Source of the DNA: an uncultured Atopobiaceae bacterium
GTDB lineage: Bacteria; Actinomycetota; Coriobacteriia; Coriobacteriales; Atopobiaceae
Length of the DNA: 8,819 bases
Direction of reading: 5' to 3'
Assembly: GCA_944321005.1 (NCBI GenBank)
Contig: CALUJT010000077.1
Location: 1-8,819, forward strand
The translations under genes and the position numbers were made by a program. Below the pieces are notes generated by a model. It ran no database searches. It worked only from the letters and a program-made list of their open reading frames with translations, and was not told the origin of the DNA. Shown here piece after piece: positions 1-6,429 of this stretch (the stretch's first letter is position 1; every line of letters begins with the position of its first letter).

Positions 1-741
1 CGTGTAGAAGTACTCGATGCCCGCCGCCTCGAACTTCTCGCGGTACTCGGCCGCGTAGATGTCCGCGAAGATGTCCTTGAAGCGGTGGTCGTAGGTCTTG
101 GAGATGGTGTCCTTGGTGGCGAACCACAGGTCCTGGCCCGTGGAGAGCGCGTACTCGAAGCAGCTGCGCGCGAAGCTCTCGATCGAGGCGTCGAGGTTGT
201 GCTGGCCCTGGACCACGCCGGGCCCGTCGAAGACGTGGACGAGCTCGCGGCGCTCGGTGCCGTCCTCGGCGGTGTAGACGAGCTCGACCTTGCCGGGCCC
301 GTCGATGCGCATCTCGGAGTTCTTGTAGACGTCGCCGTAGGCGTGACGCGCGATGGTGATGGGCTTCTTCCAGCAGCTCACCACGGGGTCGATGCCCTTG
401 ACCACGATGGGTGCGCGGAAGACCGTGCCGTCGAGGATGGCGCGGATGGTGCCGTTGGGGCTCTTCCACATCTTCTTGAGGCCGTACTCCTCGACGCGCG
501 CGGCGTTGGGCGTGATGGTGGCGCACTTGACGGCGACGCCCAGGCGCTTGGTGGCCTCGGCGGAATCGATGGTGACCTGGTCGTCGGTCTTGTCACGGTA
601 CTCGAGGCCGAGGTCGTAGTACTCGGTCTTGAGGTCCACGTACGGACAGATGAGCTCGTCCTTGATAATCTGCCAGATGATGCGCGTCATCTCGTCGCCG
701 TCCATCTCGACGAGCGGGGTCTTCATCTCAATCTTGGCCAT
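1..741 (-). CDS. icd: NADP-dependent isocitrate dehydrogenase, eukaryote-type (3' end cut by window)
   Basis: Oxidatively decarboxylates isocitrate to 2-oxoglutarate with NADP+ in the cytoplasm, supplying 2-oxoglutarate for glutamate synthesis. Only residues 1-247 of roughly 400 are present; the C-terminal part lies beyond base 1. The protein follows the homodimeric eukaryotic-type family (human IDH1-like), not the E. coli Icd type: [10 protein letters not shown] at 11-20, DQVT at 54-57, [10 protein letters not shown] at 71-80, [10 protein letters not shown] at 91-100 and GTVFRAPI at 105-112. Isocitrate-binding residues S94, N96, R100, R109, R132 and Y139 can be aligned with IDH1. The residue before R132 is Ala, where IDH1 has Gly (ARHAYGD). 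The ATG at 741 is preceded by TTGGAGGAGCGC, a good ribosome binding site. It is separated from its upstream neighbour by a 361-bp repeat-bearing gap, so it probably has its own promoter. The identity is secure; the physiological role in an organism that may have an incomplete TCA cycle is inference. Confidence 0.95.
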   Translation of the reverse strand, partial: MAKIEMKTPLVEMDGDEMTRIIWQIIKDELICPYVDLKTEYYDLGLEYRDKTDDQVTIDSAEATKRLGVAVKCATITPNAARVEEYGLKKMWKSPNGTIRAILDGTVFRAPIVVKGIDPVVSCWKKPITIARHAYGDVYKNSEMRIDGPGKVELVYTAEDGTERRELVHVFDGPGVVQGQHNLDASIESFARSCFEYALSTGQDLWFATKDTISKTYDHRFKDIFADIYAAEYREKFEAAGIEYFYT

Positions 742-878
742 GCGCTCCTCCAAGCGTCGTTGACAACCAACTCGTTGAGGGTAGCACGCGACCGTCCCGC
801 GGCCTCTCTCGAATGCGAAGCCGAGACCTGCTTGTCACAGAACGTGTGGCGTAGGTGGTTCGGTGCCCGTCCGTTCGG

Positions 879-899
879 GGTTTGCCCCTTCGTGCGATG
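879..899 (+). repeat. Intergenic repeat copy 1 (direct)
   Basis: A 21-bp unit running from GGTTTGCCCC to TCGTGCGATG. It is identical to the copy at 919-939, exactly 40 bp away. It forms the outer left arm of a symmetric set of four; its partner is the diverged inverted copy at 1072-1092. Confidence 0.85.
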
Positions 900-918
900 T
901 ACGCCGGCTTTGGTGCGA

Positions 919-939
919 GGTTTGCCCCTTCGTGCGATG
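919..939 (+). repeat. Intergenic repeat copy 2 (direct)
   Basis: Perfect 21/21 match to the unit at 879-899. It is the inner left arm of the symmetric set and can pair with the inverted copy at 1032-1052 at 20 of 21 positions, across a loop of 92 bases. Confidence 0.85.
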
Positions 940-1031
940 CGATTTCGTCGGTCAGGAGGGCTTCCGCGTCGCTCCGTGAGAGCCAATCCTGCGCAAACGC
1001 GTCTGGGGGAGATGCGGTGGGTCTAAATATG

Positions 1032-1052
1032 CATCGCACGAAGGGCCAAACC
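1032..1052 (-). repeat. Intergenic repeat copy 3 (inverted)
   Basis: Reads CATCGCACGAAGGGCCAAAC plus one more C on the plus strand, the reverse complement of copies 1 and 2 with one substitution. It is the inner right arm of the set. It lies about 50 bp past the stop codon of the minus-strand OST-HTH-like gene, so it could be in that transcript's 3' region. Confidence 0.85.
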
Positions 1053-1071
1053 CCGCAGCGCATGTCTGAAA

Positions 1072-1092
1072 CATCGCACGAAGGACGGTTCT
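1072..1092 (-). repeat. Intergenic repeat copy 4 (inverted, partial)
   Basis: The first 13 bases, CATCGCACGAAGG, match copy 3, after which the sequence diverges. It starts exactly 40 bp from copy 3, mirroring the 40-bp spacing of copies 1 and 2. It is the degenerate outer right arm of the set. Confidence 0.65.
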
Positions 1093-1102
1093 GCGCACGA
1101 CG

Positions 1103-2863
1103 CTAGGGTCGGGCGGTGGTCTCCAGCCATGCCGGCAGGTCGGAGCTCACCACTCGGGCACAGGCGTAGGCGTCCGCGAGCTCGAGGGTGGCGACGGCCT
1201 CGTACCCGGACTCCGTTGCCGCCAGCGCGAGCGCGCGGCCGTCGTGGGGGACGAGCAACCTGACCTCGTTGGCAACGGGGTCGTAGGCGGGCGTAGCCAG
1301 GCGCGGGTTCCTCGCGACCTCCTCGTGCGCAGAGAACGGGGGCGCGGGAAGCGTGGGATCGAGGGTCATCTGCGCGAGCGAGGTCACGTAGAGGACGGGG
1401 TCGAGCGGCTCCGCTGCGGAGAACCCCTCGAGCTGCCAGGGGATGTCGCCGGTGCCGGCAGAGAGCTCGGCGCTGATGGGGGAGCCCTCGGGCGTGACGA
1501 GACCTGTGTCGAAGCGTGCGGAGGACCCACCCTCAGCCACGACGAGCTTGCCCTCGGCCGTTACGCGCGCGAAGGTCATGACGAGGTAGTCGCTCAGGAT
1601 ACGATGGCCCTCGCCCCACTCCTCCGGGCGGGCCAGGCCGGCAAGGCGCTCGAGCGCCTCGTCGCGCGAGCCGAGAGAGATCGTCTGCGCGAAGGTCCGC
1701 TCGGGGTCCGTCTGGGAGTCGCCAGTCTGGAACGCGCTCCAGGAGCCGCGCTGGGCGACGTCGAGCCCCTCGAGACCCACCTCGTCCGTAGCTCCGGCGT
1801 CCACCTCGGTGAGCGCCCATCGCTTGCCGGCAACCGCTCGGGCGGACCGCCTGAGCGTGACGCGGACGGGCGTCTTCCCGTCTGACTGGAGGTAGCGGAG
1901 CGAGAACGTCACGTTGCTGCGCGTGCCCTCGAGCGCGCCGGACGAGCGGGCAACGCGAAAGTCCTCCTCGAGCGTGGCCATGGGGTCCACGTTCGCCGGA
2001 AGCACCTGGTAGAGGGTGCTGAGCTGCTCGCTCGAGCAGCGCACGTCAGCGTGGAAGTCCCGCGGGAGGTCGGACTGGGCGCGGGCGGACACCGCCGCGG
2101 TGGGGGCGGCGGGCCCCTCCGGCTCGGGTGCGGCGGGCGTCTCCGTCCCGGCGTCGATGGCCGTGTCCGGCTTGGGCTCCGGCTCCGGTTCGGGATCCGG
2201 GACGTACGTGATGGTGAAGGTGATGGGAGGCACGTGCTCGGGCTCCGGCTCGGGCGCGGGCTCCGGCTCGGGCGCGGGCTCGACGGCAGTCTCGGTCTTG
2301 GGCTCGTCCGGACAGTTCTGCTCGTCGGAACGTCCGGAATCTCCCAGGACCTCCGCGGCGTCTTCGGTCTTGGGCTCGTCCGGACAGTTCTGCTCGTCGG
2401 AACGTCCGGAATCTCCCAGGACCTCCGGCTCCGGCTCGGGCACGGCGGGCTCAGCGACCGGCTCCGGCTCGGGCACGGCCGGCTCGGGCTCGGGGGCGCG
2501 CTCGACGTGCCGCGGCCTCACGGGCTTGAGCGCCTTCGCGCCGCGCTTGCGCTTCCAGGGCTTTCCGCTCGCGGCCGCCTTGTCCGCGGCGCCGGCCTCG
2601 GAGCGCTCGAGCGCGCGGTCGTACTCCTCGTTGGCGATCACGGTGGCGTACACGTAGCCCTTCTTGAAGACCGTGAGCTTGATGAACTCAGGCAGCTGCT
2701 CGCAGAGCGAGCGCATGTCGGCGCAGCCCAGGTCCTCGGGAACGAGGCCGTCTGCCCGCAGCGCCTCCTCGACGCGGGGCAGCAGCGTCTGCTTCCCGAC
2801 TCCGATTTCTCGGGAGAGCAGCTGATAGACATACAGGCGATTGCCCGGCTTGATGTTCGGCAT
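1103..2863 (-). CDS. Putative OST-HTH/LOTUS-like and DUF3825-like domain protein, function unknown
   Basis: A 586-residue cytoplasmic protein with no signal peptide or membrane segment. Residues about 8-80 (LYVYQLLSREIG to KKGYVYATV) resemble an OST-HTH/LOTUS winged-helix, a predicted RNA-binding fold. Residues 102-114 are basic (KPWKRKRGAKALK). Residues about 122-265 form an acidic Pro-Glu-rich disordered linker holding two identical copies of EVLGDSGRSDEQNCPDEPKT (147-166 and 171-190). The C-terminal part, about 370-586, resembles DUF3825: DYLVMTFARV (425-434), ARFDTGL (449-455, like the family's NTGL core), PWQLEGF (475-481) and a late PAYDPVANEV segment (525-534). Both domain calls are from memory and should be confirmed by profile search. 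I chose the ATG at 2863 because AAGGAGG stands just before it and the conserved domain begins there; an in-frame ATG at 2926 has no ribosome binding site. It follows trmB by 80 bp, which hints at an RNA-related role. The substrate and reaction are unknown. Confidence 0.75.
   Translation of the reverse strand: MPNIKPGNRLYVYQLLSREIGVGKQTLLPRVEEALRADGLVPEDLGCADMRSLCEQLPEFIKLTVFKKGYVYATVIANEEYDRALERSEAGAADKAAASGKPWKRKRGAKALKPVRPRHVERAPEPEPAVPEPEPVAEPAVPEPEPEVLGDSGRSDEQNCPDEPKTEDAAEVLGDSGRSDEQNCPDEPKTETAVEPAPEPEPAPEPEPEHVPPITFTITYVPDPEPEPEPKPDTAIDAGTETPAAPEPEGPAAPTAAVSARAQSDLPRDFHADVRCSSEQLSTLYQVLPANVDPMATLEEDFRVARSSGALEGTRSNVTFSLRYLQSDGKTPVRVTLRRSARAVAGKRWALTEVDAGATDEVGLEGLDVAQRGSWSAFQTGDSQTDPERTFAQTISLGSRDEALERLAGLARPEEWGEGHRILSDYLVMTFARVTAEGKLVVAEGGSSARFDTGLVTPEGSPISAELSAGTGDIPWQLEGFSAAEPLDPVLYVTSLAQMTLDPTLPAPPFSAHEEVARNPRLATPAYDPVANEVRLLVPHDGRALALAATESGYEAVATLELADAYACARVVSSDLPAWLETTARP
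2241..2276. repeat. 18-bp tandem duplication in the Pro-Glu linker
   Basis: Two exact adjacent copies of GGCTCCGGCTCGGGCGCG (2241-2258 and 2259-2276) encode Ala-Pro-Glu-Pro-Glu-Pro-type repeats on the minus strand. Similar GGCTCCGG runs at about 2171-2200 and 2426-2495 show that the whole linker grows and shrinks by slippage or unequal exchange. Confidence 0.8.
2295..2350. repeat. Palindromic element within the coding region, copy B
   Basis: A 56-bp near-perfect inverted repeat: outer arms GTCTTGGG (2295-2302) and CCCAGGAC (2343-2350), inner arms TCCGGACAGTTC (2307-2318) and GAACGTCCGGA (2328-2338), with a 9-base centre at 2319-2327. It lies in frame in the linker of the OST-HTH-like gene. 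It is part of a 64-bp stretch (2292-2355) repeated without change at 2364-2427. Confidence 0.85.
2367..2422. repeat. Palindromic element within the coding region, copy A
   Basis: Second copy of the 56-bp palindrome, exactly 72 bp (24 codons) from the other and identical to it over the whole 64-bp shared block (2364-2427). The 72-bp period keeps the reading frame. Full identity at silent positions suggests a recent duplication or ongoing gene conversion. Confidence 0.85.
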
Positions 2864-2921
2864 GGCCCCTCCTTGGGTGAGGCGCGCGTCCGCGCGAGGT
2901 TGCGAACACACTACGTTACTA

Positions 2922-2931
2922 CCCAATTGGG
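2922..2931. promoter_or_regulatory. CCCAATTGGG palindrome upstream of the OST-HTH-like gene
   Basis: A perfect 10-bp AT-centred palindrome in a very GC-rich 80-bp gap, about 59 bp upstream of the start codon at 2863. An inverted pair, GTTGCGAAC (2899-2907) and GTTCGCAAA (2948-2956), flanks it. It could be an operator. No clear promoter hexamers are visible, so this is a weak proposal. Confidence 0.3.
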
Positions 2932-2943
2932 CCGCGCGCGCCT

Positions 2944-3780
2944 TCAGGTTCGCAAACGGTTGCCCGCCGCAGCCTTGAGGGCGCGGTTGCGCAGGTTGGT
3001 GACAGTTGCCTGCATGCCGTGCGGCGCGTAGCCAATCCCCTCGAGCACCTCGAGGTCCTGGGGCAGGTAGGCCGCGAGTGAGAGCTCGGCGGTCTGGACG
3101 GGGCTCTCTGGAGCGGGCCCGGGAGCGGCTGCCAGCGCAAAGACGCGGGCACCTTGGGCGGCGAGGCGCTCCTCGTACTCGCTCGTGGGCTCCTCAGGGA
3201 AGTCTGCGCGGAAGTCGCGGCTCTGCCAGCGGAGCTCGTAGCCCGCCAGCGGAACCTGCGTGAGCATGAAGTCGAAGAGCGGCTGGCTGTCCGTGCGCAG
3301 GCACACCTCGCCGTCGTCGGTCAGGACGTCGCGGAAGTCCATGAGGCGCTCCATGCTGGCCATGCGCCGGTGTGCCTCGCGCTTGCGGGGGAACGGCGTG
3401 GGGAAGTTGAGGTAGATGCGTGAGAGCTCTTCGGGGGAGAAGAACTCTCGGACGCGCATGCCGTTGCCCGGGACCACCACCGCGTTGGGAACCCCGCTCT
3501 CGCAGACGTGCTGCGCGGCGTATGCGACGCAGATGGGCTCGGAGTCCATGGCGACGAAGAGGACGTCCGGCTCGCGTCGCGCCGCCTCGACGGCAAAGGC
3601 CCCCTTGCCGCAGCCGAGGTCCAGGCGCACCTCCCGGAAGGCGGGTGCGCCGAGCGGGGCGCAGGCCTCGGCCCAGCGGCCGCGCCAGCGCGCGGGCTCG
3701 AGCTCGATGGCGCGGGCATAGCGCTCGAGGCGCTCCTCGAGCACGAAGTTCTTGGGTAGGCGGGCGTGCATTCCGTGCAT
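2944..3780 (-). CDS. trmB: tRNA (guanine-N7-)-methyltransferase TrmB
   Basis: Transfers a methyl group from S-adenosylmethionine to N7 of G46 in the variable loop of tRNAs. The 278-residue protein has the Rossmann SAM-binding motif LDLGCGKGAF, an acidic residue after the second strand (VAMDSEP), and the family's signature RIYLNFPTPFPRKREAHRRM, equivalent to the usual YLNFPDPWPKKRH; this is followed by MDFRDVLTDDGEVCLRTD and, near the C terminus, the TSEYEERLAAQG block. It carries about 50 residues after that block, longer than E. coli-type TrmB, so it belongs to a variant subgroup. The ATG at 3780 has GAAAGAGAG about five bases upstream; an ATG three codons later (3771) is possible. An open extension to 3996 overlaps yfbR and is rejected. 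It lies 56 bp downstream of yfbR and 80 bp upstream of the OST-HTH-like gene, in the same direction, so co-transcription is plausible. Confidence 0.93.
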   Translation of the reverse strand: MHGMHARLPKNFVLEERLERYARAIELEPARWRGRWAEACAPLGAPAFREVRLDLGCGKGAFAVEAARREPDVLFVAMDSEPICVAYAAQHVCESGVPNAVVVPGNGMRVREFFSPEELSRIYLNFPTPFPRKREAHRRMASMERLMDFRDVLTDDGEVCLRTDSQPLFDFMLTQVPLAGYELRWQSRDFRADFPEEPTSEYEERLAAQGARVFALAAAPGPAPESPVQTAELSLAAYLPQDLEVLEGIGYAPHGMQATVTNLRNRALKAAAGNRLRT

Positions 3781-3836
3781 GGGTCTCTCTTTCGTTGGCA
3801 GGTCTGTCGTTTGGGGACGTGTTTTTTCGTGCAGGC

Positions 3837-4448
3837 CTACAGCAGCTCGTCGAGGGTGGCGCCGAAGGACGGCAGGAACTCGCGCACGAAGTCCGCGACC
3901 TCGGGGAGCTCGGCGGCCATCTCGTCCACCGACGCGCGGCAGGTGCGCTCGGCGCTCGCGAACTCGGTGTTGCCGGCGCGGGACTCGTCCACGCACTTGA
4001 TGAGCGCGGAGATCTTGTCCGCCGCCTTCACCAGACGCCGCAGGTAGCGCTCGTCCTCGCTCGCGTCCGCGGCGGGCCAGAGCACGTCCTCGAAGGCGGG
4101 GCGCAGATCGTCCGGGAGCGCGGCGAGCAGGCGCTCCTCCGCGTTCTTCTCGACCGCCCGATAGGCGTCGCGAATGGTGCCGTCATGGTACTTCACCGGC
4201 GTCGGCATGTCGCCGGTGATGATCTCCGACGCATCGTGGTAGATGGCCACCAGGGCGGCGCGCTCGGCGTCGAGCGAGCGGCCAAACCGCGCGTTGCCGA
4301 TGACGCACAGCATGTGCGCTATGGACGCCACCTCAAGGGAGTGCTCCGAGAGGTTCTCCGGCCGGGAGCTCCTCATGAGCGCCCAGCGCTCGATGTACTT
4401 CATGCGGGAGAGCAGCGCGAGAAAGTGCGACTCCTGTGATCCGGCCAT
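3837..4448 (-). CDS. yfbR: 5'-deoxynucleotidase, YfbR family (HD domain)
   Basis: An HD-domain metal-dependent phosphohydrolase that removes the 5' phosphate from deoxyribonucleoside monophosphates, balancing dNTP pools. The 203-residue length matches E. coli YfbR, and the sequence lines up almost throughout: SHFLALLSRMKYIERWALMR at 7-26 and ENLSEHS at 31-37. Metal-binding and catalytic residues are all present: H36, H71-D72, E75, D80 in the run YHDASEIITGDMPTPVKY (70-87), and D144 in LVKAADKI. R21-W22 match the pair thought to select deoxy sugars in the E. coli enzyme. The end, PSFGATLDELL, also matches. The ATG at 4448 follows AAGGAG by five bases; the open frame runs on to 4508, but that part crosses the upstream region and has no homology. 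It may be first in a unit with trmB and the OST-HTH-like gene. Confidence 0.95.
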   Translation of the reverse strand: MAGSQESHFLALLSRMKYIERWALMRSSRPENLSEHSLEVASIAHMLCVIGNARFGRSLDAERAALVAIYHDASEIITGDMPTPVKYHDGTIRDAYRAVEKNAEERLLAALPDDLRPAFEDVLWPAADASEDERYLRRLVKAADKISALIKCVDESRAGNTEFASAERTCRASVDEMAAELPEVADFVREFLPSFGATLDELL

Positions 4449-4490
4449 GACCGCTCCTTGCTTCGGCTGGTTGACGCAGCACATGATATA

Positions 4491-4520
4491 CCGCCCGCCG
4501 GACAACAATCCGACGGGCGG
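4491..4520 (-). terminator. GC-rich hairpin between ppaC and yfbR
   Basis: Arms CCGCCCGTCGGA and TCCGGCGGGCGG (minus strand) form a 12-bp stem with one T-G wobble and a 6-base loop. It begins 46 bases after the pyrophosphatase stop codon and ends about 42 bases before the yfbR start. No T-run follows (TATATCATG on the minus strand). It may be a GC-type terminator for ppaC, or a 5' UTR structure of yfbR. Confidence 0.55.
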
Positions 4521-4565
4521 CGCTCCACACGCATTCTGCTCGAGGTTCTACTCGCCGGCGCGGGC

Positions 4566-6233
4566 CTAGTCCTGGTCCTCCTGGATGCTCTGCAGCGTTG
4601 CCATCAGCGCGGGGATGACCTGCTTCTTGCGGCTCACGACGCCCGGGAGCCGGGCGATGCCGTCGTGCGGCTCGGTGTCGAAGGCGCGCGCGATGATGTC
4701 CTCGGCGCCCTCGCCGTACCAGAGCATCTCGCTCGAGGAGCTCTTGACGTCCGTGAAGAGGTAGAACACCAGGGGCAGCTCCTCCTGCATGGCGGCCTCG
4801 CCCAGGTAGGGCCCCACGAGCTCCTCGGCGGCCCTGCGGCTCTTCTCGGTCATGTAGCTGCCCTGGCCCACGCCAAACTTCACGTTGCCGCGGCTGAAGA
4901 TCTTAAAGTCCGCACCAAAGACCTCCTCGGCTGTGCGTCCCGTGAGGTCCGCGCCCGCCTCGAACATCTCGTCCGCGTAGGCGTCGATGTCCACGCCCGC
5001 GATCTTGGCGAGCGCGGCGGCGGCGTCGCGGTCGAACTGCGTGCAGGTGGGGGAGCGGAACGCCAGCGTGTCCGAGAGGATGGCCGAGAGCATGAGCCCG
5101 GCGACGTCCTTGGGGATCTCCACGCCGTTCTCGCGGTACATCATGTGGACGATGGTGCAGGTGCAGCCCACCGGCATGTTGCGGAAGTACGCGGGGCCCT
5201 CGGTCTCGATGGAGCCGATGCGGTGGTGGTCGATGATCTCCATGATCTCCGCCTGCTCGAGGCCCTCGACGGACTGCGAGCGCTCGTTGTGGTCAACGAG
5301 GATGACGTGCTTCTTCTTGGCGGCGAGCAGGTTGGGCGAGCTCACGAGGCCCACGTAGTGGCTCTGCTCGTCGATGACGGGGAAGAAGCGGTGGCGTGAG
5401 TGGGCCATCATCTTGCGCGCGTCGTCCACGGCGGTGTTGACGCTCACCTTGAGGATGCCCTCGGAGAGCATCTTGGCGCGCACGGGGATGGCCATGGAGA
5501 TGATGCGCGCGGCGGCGTAGGTGTCGTACGGGGTGGTGATGATGGCGCAGCCGTGGCGCTCCGCCGAGGCGATGACCTTGCTCGAGACGTGCGCGCTGCA
5601 GCAGATGACGAGACAGCTCGCCTCGCACTCCACGGCGAACTGCTGGGTCTCGTAGCGGTTGGTCACGAGCACGATGTCGCCGGGATGGACGGAGTCCTCC
5701 ATCATCTCGGGCGTGGTGCCCACGCAGACGTTGCCGCCCGTGACGCGCGCCGTGGGGTCGCCGAGGAGCATCTCGCCCTTGAGGGTGTCGATGATGTTGG
5801 CGTAGCAGGTGCGCGAGCTCCCGATGACGCCGCTGTCGAAGACGTCCATGTTGGCGTTGGCGATGTCCTTGACCGCGATGAGGCCCTCGAGGTTGTTCTC
5901 GTCGTCGGTGACGCAGAGCGTGTCCGTCTTGGTCTCGCGCATGAGGTTCCAGGCCGAGAAGAGGCTCATCTCGCCGTCGATGCCGCCCTGGCGCTGGATC
6001 TCCGTGTCCTTGATCTGCGGGGTGACGGAGGTGATGAGCTCGGGCTCCGCAAAGCCAAAGTGCTTGAGGACGAAGGCCGTCTCGCGGTTGACGGCGCCGG
6101 CGCGCCGCGGCTGGTAGATGTCGGTGTGCTCGACCTCGTTCTTGAGGTGCGCGTACGCGATGGCCGAGCAGACGCTGTCGGTGTCAGGATGCAGGTGCCC
6201 TATGACGTTGACCTTGCGAATCCCTTCTGGCAT
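4566..6233 (-). CDS. ppaC: Manganese-dependent family II inorganic pyrophosphatase with CBS-DRTGG-CBS insert
   Basis: Hydrolyses pyrophosphate to phosphate, pulling biosynthetic reactions forward. The 555-residue protein has the DHH catalytic core split by a regulatory insert. Metal ligands in the first motif GHLHPDTDSV are H13, D17 and D19; then D314 in LVDHNERSQ, H336-H337 in IIDHHRIG, and D388 in ILSDTLAFRSPTCT. The DHHA2 half ends with SRKKQV (534-539), the substrate-binding Arg-Lys motif. Between the first motif and D314 lie about 240 extra residues: CBS-like at about 72-130 (TDTLCVTDDENNLEGLIAVK), DRTGG-like at about 135-245, and CBS-like at about 252-308. In known CBS-PPases, AMP and ADP inhibit through the CBS pair, while diadenosine polyphosphates activate enzymes that carry a DRTGG domain, so adenylate control is expected here. 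The ATG at 6233 is preceded by GGGGGGAAGGGG; an open extension to 6431 crosses the divergent promoter region and is rejected. Confidence 0.95.
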   Translation of the reverse strand: MPEGIRKVNVIGHLHPDTDSVCSAIAYAHLKNEVEHTDIYQPRRAGAVNRETAFVLKHFGFAEPELITSVTPQIKDTEIQRQGGIDGEMSLFSAWNLMRETKTDTLCVTDDENNLEGLIAVKDIANANMDVFDSGVIGSSRTCYANIIDTLKGEMLLGDPTARVTGGNVCVGTTPEMMEDSVHPGDIVLVTNRYETQQFAVECEASCLVICCSAHVSSKVIASAERHGCAIITTPYDTYAAARIISMAIPVRAKMLSEGILKVSVNTAVDDARKMMAHSRHRFFPVIDEQSHYVGLVSSPNLLAAKKKHVILVDHNERSQSVEGLEQAEIMEIIDHHRIGSIETEGPAYFRNMPVGCTCTIVHMMYRENGVEIPKDVAGLMLSAILSDTLAFRSPTCTQFDRDAAAALAKIAGVDIDAYADEMFEAGADLTGRTAEEVFGADFKIFSRGNVKFGVGQGSYMTEKSRRAAEELVGPYLGEAAMQEELPLVFYLFTDVKSSSSEMLWYGEGAEDIIARAFDTEPHDGIARLPGVVSRKKQVIPALMATLQSIQEDQD

Positions 6234-6353
6234 GGTGCCCCTTCCCCCCGGATGTTTCCCTCGTCTGATTGTGCCACGCGGGCGGGGGCAATTCCTAGCG
6301 ATTGCGTGCAAACGGTAGAAAAACCGACGTGACGCCCGATGACCTCGCATTAC

Positions 6354-6366
6354 GGGGACGGTCCCC
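6354..6366. repeat. GGGGAC-G-GTCCCC palindrome in the divergent ppaC/ettA region
   Basis: Perfect 6-bp arms around one base, followed directly by CCAATTGG (6365-6372). It sits in the 196-bp divergent region between ppaC and ettA, about 64 bp upstream of the ettA start. It may be a REP-like dispersed repeat or an operator; nothing here decides between them. A TAAGAT at 6385-6390 could be the ettA -10, but I see no matching -35. No good promoter is visible for ppaC either. Confidence 0.45.
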
Positions 6367-6429
6367 AATTGGCGGGGCGTCCGGTAAGATGGGTGGCGAG
6401 AAGAACCCCGCGAGAAGGCGAGAAACCCC

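Larger units (their letters stand above)
742..1102. other. 361-bp intergenic region without a credible gene
   Basis: This gap lies between the 3' end of the OST-HTH-like gene and the start of icd, both on the minus strand. It should hold the icd promoter, but I see no convincing -35/-10 pair on that strand. On the plus strand a perfect TTGACA at 760-765 has only a poor TAGCAC at 782-787 behind it; it overlaps a small GTTG-A-CAAC palindrome (759-767) that could equally be an operator close to the icd ribosome binding site. The stretch 879-1092 carries four related repeats, listed separately. Small open frames run through the repeats on both strands but lack ribosome binding sites and recognisable protein sequence. 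Confidence 0.6.

Noticed and set aside
85..1026. Long plus-strand open frame of 313 codons opposite icd
   Set aside because: It is antisense to a clear icd gene, has low-complexity Val/Leu/Gly/Asp-rich sequence typical of the reverse of GC-rich codons, and has no ribosome binding site.
728..1063. Small minus-strand frames in the gap, including a stretch reading PPDAFAQDWLSRSDAEALLT
   Set aside because: Composition is protein-like, but the frame has no start with a ribosome binding site, crosses the repeats and overlaps the icd start in another frame; I could not tie it to a family.
879..1092. CRISPR array
   Set aside because: Only two direct copies with a 19-bp gap, plus inverted copies; no regular spacer series, no cas genes.
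855..1106. Small plus-strand frame (83 codons) in the gap before icd
   Set aside because: Its sequence is mostly the translation of the short repeats, it has no ribosome binding site, and it overlaps the stop of the neighbouring gene.
2051..3031. Plus-strand open frame opposite the OST-HTH-like gene
   Set aside because: Shadow of the minus-strand gene: its Gly-Leu-Arg repeats simply mirror the Pro-Glu linker, and it runs across the intergenic gap into trmB.
3781..3996. N-terminal extension of trmB
   Set aside because: The extension reads through yfbR in another frame; TrmB homology and the better-placed start begin at 3780.
3420..6332. Plus-strand open frames at 3420-4439, 4458-5399 and 5400-6332
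   Set aside because: All are antisense to trmB, yfbR and ppaC, whose motifs are unmistakable. Long antisense frames are expected at this GC content.
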